Shown here: in pieces, positions 53,986 to 64,000 of the stretch
How positions within the stretch are numbered: the stretch's first letter is position 1
Layout of the letters: each line of letters starts with the position of its first letter
NCBI RefSeq assembly: GCF_037038585.1
Contig: NC_092520.1
Coordinates: 2,983,501 to 3,047,500 of the forward strand
DNA: 64,000 bases
Direction: 5' to 3'
DNA from: Patagioenas fasciata
Lineage: Eukaryota > Chordata > Aves > Columbiformes > Columbidae
The notes under the pieces: generated by a model
What the model was told of the DNA's origin: nothing
Seen by the model: the letters and a program-made list of their open reading frames with translations, nothing else
Database searches by the model: none
Made by a program: the position numbers and the translations under genes

Positions 53986-54582
53986 GAAGAGACCATCCAG
54001 TCTTCCAACTCTCATGACAGGGCAGATGTCCCCAGTATTTCAGAATTTTGCCTCTCCTCCTTTCCAAAACATGCATTTGGCAGCTGGGAGGGAGCAGGGA
54101 CCTGGGGGACCTCTCAGACACATCCTTGCACAGCTGCTGACAGTTGGAGCCGGAGAAGGTCTTTGCTTCTTGGCTGCTCTTGACAGCCGCCTTCACCCCT
54201 GCGACTCATCCTTGTTTTCCATCACGTGCCAGGGGATGGCTGAAAAATCTCCAGTTGGAGCGAGGGGCTGGAATGCTCCCATGGAGGGGACAGGGCGAGA
54301 TGGAAATTCCTGCTGGGGATGAGTCACGCTCTGCACGCATGACCTGCTTCCCATCCTGCTGCTGCGCTGGGGCGGGTAAGAAGAGCTCTCTGGTTCCTTT
54401 GGGAACCCCCTTTTTTTTTGGTTTGCTTTATTTTAACGGGGATGCATGGCAGGGCTGGAGGAGGATCCAGCCCCTTCTGCTGTGCCTCAGCTTTTGCCCC
54501 AGCATCACACCAAATTTCTCAGTGGTGTTTACACTGTGGCATCAGGAGAAGAAGAGAAAGAAAGGATCTCTTTGGAAGAACT
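53986..54582. other. Unique intergenic sequence
   Basis: Nothing recognised apart from a T-run near 54411. Confidence 0.5.
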
Positions 54583-55337
54583 GAGGTGGTTCACCAAGGC
54601 CAAGTGCCGGGTCCTGCACTGGGGTCACAGCAACCCCAGGCAGCGCTACAGGCTCGGGGAAGAGCGGCTGGAAAGTGCCTGGCAGAAAAGGAGCTGGGGG
54701 TGTTGGTACCAGCGGCTGAACATGAGCCAGCGTGTGCCCAGGTGGCCAAGAGGCCACCAGCATCCTGGCTGGGACCAGCACTGGTGTGGCCAGCAGGCCC
54801 AGGGCAGTGACCGTCCCTGTGCTGGGACCTGGGGAGGCCAAACCGCCAATCCTGGGGGCAGTTTTGGGCCCCACACTCCAAGAAAGGCCTTGAGGTGCTG
54901 GAGCGAGTGGAGAGAAGGGAAGGGAGCTGGTGAGGGACTGGAGCACAAGTGTGATGGGAGCGGCTGAGGGACCTGGGGGGTTCAGCTGGAGAACAGGAGC
55001 TGAGGGGAGACCTTCTGATCTCTGAACTGCCTGAAAGGAACTTGGAGCCAGGGGGGTTGGGCTCTGCTCCCCAGGAACAAGCGCCAGGAGCAGAGGAAAC
55101 GGCCTCAAGTTGCGCCAGGGGAGGTTGAGGTTGGATCTGGGGAACAATTTCTTCCCCAAAGCGCTGTGGGGCATTGGAAGAGGCTGCCCAGGGCAGTGCT
55201 GGAGTCACCATCCCTGGAGGGTTGGACAGACAGAGATGAGATTCTCAGGACATGGGGCAGTGCCAGGGCTGGGGTGACAGTTGGACTCAATGATCTTGAG
55301 GGGCTTTTCCAATCAAAATGATTCCTTAATTCTAAGA
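54583..55337 (+). mobile_element. CR1 LINE 3' part (type A tail)
   Basis: About 755 bases, one of the longer type A copies, from TTCACCAAGGCCAAGTGCCG to AAAATGATTCCTTAATTCT. ORF2 is broken by frameshifts. The opposite-strand frames of more than 200 codons are shadows. Confidence 0.92.
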
Positions 55338-57046
55338 TTGTTTCTCCAACCCAGAGCATTCCTGCTGTGCTCTGTGCATTTCAAGTGGCCGCCCACAGCC
55401 CCTCGTGTCCCTGGTTCAGGGGTAGGACGGGTGCAGGGCAGCAGCTGTCAGTGAGTTGTGCTGCAGAAGCTGCTGCGCTCGCTCTCCCAGCCGCCAGACA
55501 TTGCCAGCCTGAACTCAAAAGAGAGGGGGAGACACCAACATGGTTGTTTCCATGGGTATTGATGGTGTTTTGTTGTTTTTTATTTTAAACATGTGTTTTT
55601 TCAGAAAATGCTATCTGGTTGAACTCACCTTTGCATGCATGTCTGTGAGCCTATGTGGTACTTACCAGGTTTCGACATATTTCCATTAACCATAGGCTTT
55701 ATATTTTTTCTGCTCTAAGAGAAATTAGGGTGGAATTTCGCCCAAGTTGGCGAGGAACAGCAGAGCTGAGGATAAATCCCAAATGATGCACAATTCCTAC
55801 CTAGTAAGGTACAAAGTATAGCGTGACTTTTTCGATTTTAGACACATCCCCTGCTATTTTATTTTATTTTATTTTATTTTATTTTATTTTATTTTATTTT
55901 ATTTTATTTTATTTTATTTTATTTTATTTTATTTTATTTTATTTTTAATTTAATTTAATTTAATTTATTTTAAATTTTATTTAATATTTTTTGGTCCCAG
56001 GACAACTGCACAAGGCCCAAAACCCCATCACTTCGCAGGATGCAAACAACGTTTTCCTTCCCAGCTCACAGAAAGACACCACCTCATTTTATAGACACAG
56101 CACCCAAGGTTTATCCGCACTGATGGGTCTGGGAGCATCCTCAGGACCTGGATGCAGCATTCGGTTCTGTGTGCTACCAGGGCCATACAGAGCAAGACCT
56201 GAATCCTCCCCAAACCACTGACCACCTCTCCAACCCTTTGGGTTTTCCGCCATCAGCTCTTTTCACCGTTTCACATTCACTTTTGTGGCATTTTACCTCG
56301 AGATCAATCAAAACTCAGCATCCGCCTCCCCGTGTTTGTGCTGTTATCGCCGACCGTAGGCAGCGATTGTACCACTGTATTTATTTCTTCTTCCCACTGT
56401 TTAGCATTAAATTTTTTGAAGGATCCTCCTGCACAAGAGCAACAAAGCATTCCATGCACTTTGTAGGAAACATCCCCCATGTGTGCCTCTCCACCAAAGC
56501 CAAAACACTCCTGCGTGATATTTGTCAATCAGGCAATAGCAGAGATGGTTTGGGCAGAGCATTATGTGAGCTTTGAGCATGGGTTTTGGTTCTGTGATGG
56601 AGCTGCAGGTCATAATCTGAGCTTAACTTTGCTGGGGTACGGGATTCACGCATGGGGAGAATACTAAACCAGCCCCCTCTCGCTGAATCTCTGCCTGATG
56701 GCTGGAATTTGAGGAAATCCTGTGAGTTTCTAATCTTAGACTGCTTTTCCTGGGTAGTTTATTCCTTTAAATAGAAAGGCTTAAGTGGGATTGACTCCTA
56801 CAATCCTTCTGCCTGTAATCTTTAGTGGCCAGCGACAGGCACGGCCGCTGCATCGCACGTCCTTTCTGCTTCTGCTGCCAAGGGACAAAGAGGCTCAGGT
56901 GAGCTGACGTTTTGCCTCTTTGTCCCATCCAACCCATTTTTGGAGCCAACTTCAGACACACTCGATGGGCAGTAGCAGCCTTCAAGTTTTGTGAAACTGG
57001 GCGGAGAGAAGGGAGTTATAAATGACCCATGGAGGAAAGGCTTGAA
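55338..57046. other. Unique sequence around the (ATTTT)n tract
   Basis: No exon is recognised. The part at about 56220-56660 resembles conserved non-coding sequence in composition (unique, several CpGs), without proof. Confidence 0.45.
55856..55992. repeat. (ATTTT)n pentanucleotide microsatellite
   Basis: Eighteen perfect ATTTT units at 55856-55945 are followed by a degenerate A/T tail (ATTTA variants) to about 55992. Confidence 0.97.
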
Positions 57047-57443
57047 TCATAAAATCACAGAATAGTTTGGGTTGGAAGGGACCTTCAAAGCTCCCCCAGT
57101 GCCACCCCTGCCATGAGCAGGGACATCTTCACCAGCTCAGGTTGCTCAGAGCCCCGTCCAGCCTGGCCTGGGATGTCTCCAGGGATGGTTCAGCCACCAC
57201 CTCTCTGGCCAACCTGGGCCAGGCTCTCGCCACCCTCAGGGACAACAATTTCTTCCTCATGTCTGGCATGAATCTCCTTCCTTTAGTCTAAAACCATCAC
57301 CCCTTGTCCTAACACAACAGGCCCTGCTCAAAAGTCTGTCCCCATCTTTCTTATTGGCCCCTTTAAATATGGAAAAGCCACAATAAGTTCTTCTTGAAGC
57401 TTCTCCAGGCTGAACACCCCAACTCTCTCATCCTGTCTCTCAG
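57047..57443 (-). mobile_element. CR1 LINE 3' end (type B tail)
   Basis: About 395 bases, 5'-truncated within the CTGTCTCTCAGCAC block. Confidence 0.89.
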
Positions 57444-58989
57444 CACAACCCTTTATGAGCCACTAGAGAACCTACATGGCAGAAATCCCCTGTGACCACA
57501 GCCAGCCCTGGGTTTGACTCAATTGGACCCTGTGCCCAGAGCATCTCTCACTCTAAAAATAGTCCAAGGACATCTAAACCACAATGCGGAAGAAGAATGC
57601 ACCAGCGATGCTGTTGAAAGGACGGTCATACATGGGTAAATCTGGAGGCTTCACCTCCAGGCAAGACACTTTGGAATTCCTAATCGGGTCATTAATTCAG
57701 AAGAGCATAATTAACAGAGTAATTTAACCAGGTGTGAAAGTCGAAGGCAGAAAGGTTGCTAAGTGGCTAGAAATTACCCCAATGAAAAAATCCCACTGGG
57801 CCAGCTGGTGTTGGTTTGGTGCTGAGCCAGCAATGTGGTGATACCACCTGGAGACCTGTCCCAGCCCCAGGTCTGACCCCTCGGGGCAGCAGGGAAAGGA
57901 ACTTGCTGTCTGCTGCTGCGTGTGCCCACATCTCTCCCAGCTTCTCCTGAGCTGGTTGAAACACACATGGAATGGGAAAGGAGGGAGTGGGTAGCAAGAG
58001 TGGGCCATGGAGGAGAAGAATGGTGATGGACCCATTGTTGCAGCTGCTCCATGGCCCCAGGCCATGCGAAATGGGTCAGAGACCACTGTACCCCACAACT
58101 TACAATGGCATGAAGGAATAGCTTTTTTAGGATGACCAATTATATATCTGGATGACAGTGCAGATCCCCAGGAGACCAGTCCACCTCATCCCTGGTGAGT
58201 GAATGCAGGTTCCTCCATAATTTTCCAGTAGGATTTGCAGTGGGTGGTCACAGACTCGAGAGCTTGGCAGCCTTTTCAGTGATGCTGTTTGCTGCAGAAA
58301 CCGTTTATTTTTATCCTTGTATGGAATAATCGTCTCCTGGTGTTTGTGCTGAAATCTGTGATTTATGCGGCCAAGCTCCAGAACTTTACACGGTCTGTGC
58401 CACCACCCTTCACAGATTCCGAAGCAAGACACCAACCATGGGTTTTACCATCCTCTTCCTCACGTCTCCAAATCCTCCTTCTTAAACCTATCCCTGGCTC
58501 TTTTCCCCAGCCAGAAGAACATGTCCTGGAGGGCAGGTCCCAATGCGCGTCGGCTGATGGTTGGCAACCCGTTCCCACACTGGGCAGCACCTCCCAGACC
58601 AGATCACCTTATCTCTGTACATCCCTGTCCAGAAGAAGAGTCCATGTCCTGCCCCAGCCTGTCCTGGCTTCCCCACCCCTCTGAGATGTCTGCAATGCCC
58701 TGTGACGTGTCCTCAAGGCACAGGGGAGGGCGAACAAAGCATTTTCCTCCTCCCACCACCCTGTCTCAGAGCCCGTGGGAAGTCTGGCACAGCTGGGAGA
58801 TTATGATGAGTCAGCGTTTGCATGTGCTGAGTCACTGCAGGGAGGTGCCAGAGATGTGGCGGGGTTGCCCAGCCTCATCACAGGATGTAAATGTCTTAGG
58901 AAGAAGATCTGTCTGAAAAATATTCCTATAATATTCCTATTAATGAAACCCACTGAGCTATGAGGGACAGGTCATCCTCACCTCCAGTG
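57444..58989. other. Unique intergenic sequence
   Basis: Frames of 120-183 codons lie on both strands (57724-58139 minus, 58365-58916 plus). They have no recognisable domains and are judged chance. Confidence 0.5.
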
Positions 58990-59815
58990 AGACCTGGACA
59001 GGCTGGAGAGTTGGGCAGGGAAAAATTAATGAAATAGAACAAGGGCAAGTGTAGAGTCTTGGATCTGGGCAGGAACAACCCCAGGTTCCAGTGTAAGTTG
59101 GGGAGCGAGCTGTTGGAGAGCAGTGTAGGGGAAAGGGACCTGGGGGTCCTGGGGCCAGCAGGGTGAGCATGAGCCAGCACTGGGCCCTTGTGGCCAGGAA
59201 GGCCAATGGTACCTGGGGTGGATTAGAAGGGGGTGGTCAGTAGGTCAGAGAGGTTCTCCTGCCCCTCTGCTCTGCCCTGGGGAGACCACCCCTGGAATAT
59301 TGTGTCCAGTGTGGCCCCTCAGTTCCAGAAGGACAGGGAACTGCTGCAGAGAGTCCAGCGCAGCCACCAAGATGCTGAAGGGAGTGGAGCATCTCCCGTG
59401 TGAGGAAAGGCTGAGGGAGCTGGGGCTCTGGAGCTGGAGAAGAGGAGACTGAGGGGTGACCTCATTCATGTTTACAGATATAGAAATGGGGAGTGTCAGG
59501 AGGATGGAGCCAGGCTCTTCTCGGTGACAACCAATGATAGGACAAAGGGCAATGGGTTCAAACTGGAACACAGGAGGTTCCGCTTAAATATGAGAAGAAA
59601 CTTGTTCCTGGTGAGGGTGGCAGAGCCTGGCCCAGGCTGCCCAGGGAGGTTGTGGAGTCTCCTTCTGTGCAGACATTCAAACCCGCCTGGACCCCTTCCT
59701 GTGGAACCTCAGCTGGGTGTTCCTGCTCCATGGGGGGATTGCACTGGGTGAGCTTTCCAGGTCCCTTCCAACCCCTGACATTCTGGGATTCTGTGTGAAT
59801 CTGTGATTCTGTGAC
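58990..59815 (+). mobile_element. CR1 LINE 3' part (type C tail)
   Basis: About 825 bases. It extends slightly further 5' (GACCTGGACAGGCTGGAGAG) than its sibling at 44011 and ends with three ATTCTGTG-type octamers. Confidence 0.91.
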
Positions 59816-60608
59816 CTTGTAGAGTTGATTCTAGCAGACTAGAAGTGTCACCTAATAAGGAAAGGTTATTGCCTGGCTCTGAATCCTTTCACATGACCCA
59901 CAGCTCGTCATTTTGGAGGTGTGCCGCATCCCTAACCCATGGCTGCCCTTGCAGACCTGGCCTGTGACATGCAAAGAGGTGTCTCTTGGTAGGTCCATCA
60001 TTGCATGCTTGGGGAACCATGCCGTCCAACATGCCCTGTGGCTAGGGAGGCCATGGGGGAATGGCTGGCAGGTCTACAAAGCTTTTGGGGTGTCTTTTGA
60101 GTATAACAGTCCCCTCACTGATGCAGTTTGTATGATTTTTTTTTAAATTTAGGTAAAGATGCTCCTGAGCATGTGATGGCTTCAAGTGTGGATTAGCTCA
60201 GGGCTTCATCCCTGAATGCTCAAAGCTGGGTTTGGATTTAAAGGTGAGAGTTGCCATGCGGGCAGGTCCTCACTGCTGGAAACCCCAACAGACAACTGAA
60301 TTTAATTGGTTCCTCAACAAACAGCACAGAGTGCACCAGATGCTTTAAATATATGTCCCCAAATCACCCTCTGTCTTGCTAAGCACTTGCTGGCTGTAGG
60401 GATGCTCCTCACAGCCAGCCCAAAGGAGTCTGGGTATTTTTATCAAGCCCTTGTTTTCCTCTCTCCTTTCTTTCAAGTATAAAACAGGAAAAAAACCAAG
60501 CCCCTAAGATGATGACAGGTTTAGGAGGGACAGTGAGGAGGACCTTCCCCTCCACAAGTATGGTGGGAACTCATCTGTACCACAGCAGAGCCAGATCTTC
60601 CTCCAGAA
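59816..60608. other. Unique intergenic sequence
   Basis: Nothing recognised. Confidence 0.5.
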
Positions 60609-60857
60609 GATCATAGAATCATTTTGGTTGGAAAAAACCCTCAAGATCATCGAGTCAAACCATTCCCCCACCCCCGGCACTGCCCTATGTCCCTGAGAAC
60701 CTCATCTCCATCTGTCCAACCCTCCAGGGATGGTGACTCCAGCACTGCCCTGGGCAGCCTGTTCCAATGCACCACAGCCCTTTGGGGAAGAAATTGTTCC
60801 CATGATCCAACCTTGACATCCTCTGGCACAACTTGAGGCCATTTCCTTTCATCCTTC
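60609..60857 (-). mobile_element. CR1 LINE 3' end (type A tail)
   Basis: About 250 bases, octamer end at 60609, truncated in the GAGGCCATTTCC block. Confidence 0.88.
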
Positions 60858-62299
60858 CTCCCTTCAAACTATTTGCTTTCTCATATGAGGCCTCCTCTTC
60901 ACCCTCTCCTCCTCCTGAAAAGCCACAGATGGATGACAGGGGTACAAAACCCAAAGACATTTAAGTTGACTTTTTTACTCTTGTCAAAGTTCAATACTCC
61001 TTTCAGGTTCCCTGTTCAGGTTAAGTTCGACAACAGAGTGAGGCAGTCTTGGCTTTAGATTTTCACCTCCACTTCCAGCTTAAATGGAATAAATTTCCAG
61101 GTCAAGAAGAGCTGGAAGAACCACCCCAGGAGTTTTTAGTCTCAGGGTCTCTGCTGGGACCCGCCTTTAACACAAAATGAATTTTCTGTACTTGCTCAGA
61201 GCAGAGGCCAAGCAGGGAGTGAGGCCAGAAAAACAGGGAGTCGTGCTGGAGTTTCTTTTTTTCTTCACTTAACTCTGAAATAAAAATATGTCTCAGGCTT
61301 GTTTTGGGATTAACAAGAAAAAATTCATCTTGATGGGAACCATCTGTGACCGGGAGATGCTGGCTCCTCTCTGCTTTCCACCCAGACGCTGTTATTTGGG
61401 GTGTGTTCCTCTCCCAAATATTATTTCTCTCATCCCTATGCTGGTGGGAGGAATCCCAACTATTTAAGGAGGCTTTTCTCCCTGGATGGGCCCAGTATTA
61501 AAAAGCAGCAGCAGCTCATTACGCCTATATATAATAACATAATATTTGCTTTTCTCATTACCACAACGCTGCCCAGCACATCTTGCTGGTGGCTGCTGGT
61601 CTCGCTAGTGTAAATACTTTGTTGTCACCTTTCCACCCCAGACGTTACCTCATGTTCAAAGCAAATATCCTGTGGCCTCTCCGACCTGTCCTGCAAACCA
61701 GGAGGGCAAATCTGCCCCGAGGAGCGGAGATGCTCTTGCTCTGCATCTGCTGTGGGGCTGAAAATGAGTGTATTTGCACCAGTGTAGAGAACTGTGGTGA
61801 TTGCTGGGGTGCCTGCTCACCCCACATGGGGCTTGGGGTGTTTGCCAGTGAAATGCAACTACTTCTGGTTTGCAGGATTGGCAATGGGGATTAGAAGGGT
61901 ATTTTACAAGAGTGTTTGGAGCAGGAAGAAGTCTCCTAGGCCACAGGAAGAGGAAGGGAAACTCAAGATGAAACCAGAGGAAGACCAGACAGGTCCCAGG
62001 AGGAAAGAAGGAGAGGCTGAATATGTTCCTCTGCTCTCATGAGAAGGCTGCCCAGCTGAGATGTCTCCTCCCGGGATGGGCTCTTGGCAGGTTGAGCAGG
62101 AAGCTGGAAGTGAGACGGGACCAACAGGTTCTCCATGCTGCTGGGGCTGCAAGAGCTGCTTGGATGGCAGCAACATACCTGACCTGGGATACACCCAGTG
62201 CTGAGGAGCGAGGCGCTGAGCTGAGCTAGCTAGGCATGAAATGAGCCAAAATGAGCACTTTAGAGGCTTTTACACATGTGATTCGAAGGGAGGATTTTG
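60858..62299. other. Unique intergenic sequence
   Basis: Nothing recognised in 1.4 kb. Confidence 0.5.
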
Positions 62300-62880
62300 G
62301 TGTGGGCCTTACTAGGTTGAGGGAGGTGACTCTGCCCCTCTGCTCTGGTGGGACTCACCTGAAGTTCTGTGTCCAGCTCTGGGTCCTCAGCACAGGACAC
62401 ACATGGAGCTGCTGGAGAGGGGCCAGAGGAGCCCCAGGAATGATGCGAGGCTGGAACAGCTCTGCTGGGAGGACAGGCTGAGAGAGTTGGGGTGTTCAGC
62501 TGGAGAAGAGAAGCTCCGGGGAGACCTTAGTGCGGCCTTTCTGGACTTAAAAGGGCCCGTGAGAAAGATGGGGACAGACTTTAGAGCAGGGCCTGTTGTG
62601 ATAGGACAAGGGGTGATGGTTTTAAACTAAAAGAGGGGAAATTCAGGCCAGACGTGAGGAAGAAATTGGTGGCCCTGAGGGTGGTGAGAGCCTGGCCCAG
62701 GTTGTCCAGAGAGGTGGTGGCTGAACCATCCCTGGAGACATCCCAGGCCAGGCTGGACGGGGCTCTGAGCAACCTGAGCTGGTGAAGATGTCCCTGCTCA
62801 TGGCAGGGGTGGCACTGAGGGAGCTGGGAAGGTCCTTTCCAACCCAAACTATTCCATGATTGTAATGCTATGATTCTACT
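62300..62880 (+). mobile_element. CR1 LINE 3' end (type B tail)
   Basis: It begins in the TAGGTTGAGGGAGGTGACTC region, continues through GAGCTGCTGGAGAGGGGCCA and ends AACTATTCCATGATTG ... ATGATTCTA. Confidence 0.89.
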
Positions 62881-63096
62881 AGATATGACATCTTCAGAGT
62901 GAGCCCAGACCTTTCTTGGGAGATGTTTCGGACTCATTTGCACAAGTGATGTTGGGACACATAGGTCCTTCCTGCTTGTCCCCCAAGGACAACCTGCTAC
63001 GTTGAATGTGGGGGCCACTGAGTTATTTTAATTTACAAGGAACAAATTAGCTAGTTCACATTTGCTTCATGGAGCCCAGCATGAGTTGGTTGGAGA

Positions 63097-63163
63097 GTTA
63101 GGTTATGATTGGACTCAATGATCTTGAGGGTCTCTTCCAACTAAAATGATTCTATGATTCTGT
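63097..63163 (+). mobile_element. CR1 LINE tail remnant (type A)
   Basis: The last 65 bases only (GGACTCAATGATCTTGAGGG) with two octamers. Confidence 0.8.
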
Positions 63164-63584
63164 GAGAGGGTGCTGATCCCACATCACTACCTCCACTCCC
63201 TCCCACCAGGGCTGGCACAGAGTGTCCCAGTGTTGTGGGCACTGGGTAGATTTTACAGTCCAGGGGTTGAAACCAAAATGCCTTCCATGTTTGAGGTTGG
63301 CATAAGACATGGGCTTGTCCTCTCAGCTGGGGGTGCAGCCCACACTCCCACCTCAGGAACTTGGGACGCTCTGACGCTGCTTTACCCAACCCTACTCTGA
63401 CCACAGGCTGGGAATAGTCATCGCTGCCCTCCCTGGCCAGGCAGGCAGCCCTACACATCCTGTTTATCCAAAATCCCCATGGATTTGTATGAAAATTGCT
63501 GAAGGTCCCTTGGGTTTCATCCTGACTGGGCACTGCAGGACTCCAGGGACAAAGAGCCCTTGTAGCTAAGTGATTGTTCCCCTG
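63164..63584. other. Unique sequence between two CR1s
   Basis: Nothing recognised. Confidence 0.5.
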
Positions 63585-64000
63585 TACTGGGCACCGGGGA
63601 GGCCAAACCTCAAATCCTGGGGGCAGTTTTGGGCCCCTCACACCAAGAAAGGCCTTGAGGTGCTGGAGCGAGTTGAGAGAAGGGAACAGAGCTGGGGAAG
63701 GGACTGGAGCACAAGTGTGATGGGAGCGGCTGAGGGACCTGGGGGGTTCAGCTGGAGAACAGGAGCTGAGGGGAGACCTTCTGATCTCTGAACTGCCTGA
63801 AAGGAGCTTGGAGCCAGGGGGGTCGGGCTCTGCTCCCCAGGAACAAGCGCCAGGAGCAGAGGAAACGGCCTCAAGTTGCGCCAGGGGAGGTTGAGGTTGG
63901 ATGTGGGGAACAATTTCTTCCCCAAAGGGCTGTGGCGCATTGGAACAGGCTGCCCAGGGCAGTGCTGGAGTCACCATCCCTGGAGGGGTCAAACAGACGC
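63585..64000 (+). mobile_element. CR1 LINE 3' part (type A), runs off window end
   Basis: It starts CTGGGCACCGGGGAGGCC and continues past the window edge. It is very close to 25905-26417, which makes it one of the younger type A copies. Confidence 0.9.

Noticed and set aside
54542-55211. Two minus-strand frames of more than 200 codons
   Set aside because: Antisense to the type A CR1 at 54583-55337.
58365-58916. 183-codon plus-strand frame
   Set aside because: No domain or family resemblance, with competing frames on the other strand. Not supported as a gene.
63141-63992. 283-codon minus-strand frame at the window end
   Set aside because: Mostly antisense CR1 continuing into unique sequence by chance.

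Overview
This is a window of bird nuclear DNA. Three things point that way: about 40 pieces of the CR1 LINE, most with the typical 3' tail of ATTCTATG-type octamers; an RPS3 gene with vertebrate exon structure and U15 snoRNAs in its introns; and a SERPINH1 (HSP47) gene whose 405-residue product ends in RDEL. By hand count CR1 covers roughly 15 kb (about 23 %), which is high for a bird and suggests a CR1-rich neognath lineage. I cannot name the species.

Layout. Positions 1-12.8 kb are intergenic DNA with nine CR1 fragments. A CpG-rich promoter (about 12.78-13.0 kb) drives RPS3 on the + strand: seven exons, coding 12990-18719, poly(A) signal at 19733. Introns 4, 5 and 6 each hold one U15 (SNORD15) box C/D snoRNA copy, and only the intron 5 copy keeps both boxes intact. 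After a 3.2 kb gap with one CR1, SERPINH1 lies tail-to-tail on the - strand: poly(A) signal at 22998-23003, a 2.1 kb CR1-free 3' UTR, four coding exons between 25065 and 27567, a 3.3 kb intron 1, and a short non-coding exon 1 ending at 30890 behind a TATA box and a perfect three-unit heat-shock element. Intron 1 contains a C/G-rich minisatellite (about 30140-30745) with a 67-bp higher-order period. From 31.2 kb to the end I find no coding exon: only CR1 pieces, a large inverted duplication (about 45.36-48.13 kb), a (TA)n and an (ATTTT)n microsatellite, and unique sequence.

The two genes have unrelated jobs. RPS3 is a housekeeping small-subunit ribosomal protein whose introns supply snoRNAs for rRNA methylation. 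SERPINH1 is a heat-inducible collagen chaperone of the endoplasmic reticulum. They share only the locus. In human the pair is separated by KLHL35 and GDPD5 and both genes point the same way, so this convergent adjacency implies a rearrangement between the lineages.

I found no CRISPR array, no tRNA or rRNA gene, and no evidence for a previously undescribed multi-gene system. The items most worth a second look are the inverted duplication with oppositely oriented CR1 insertions at nearly the same site, the SERPINH1 intron 1 minisatellite, and the decaying U15 copies.
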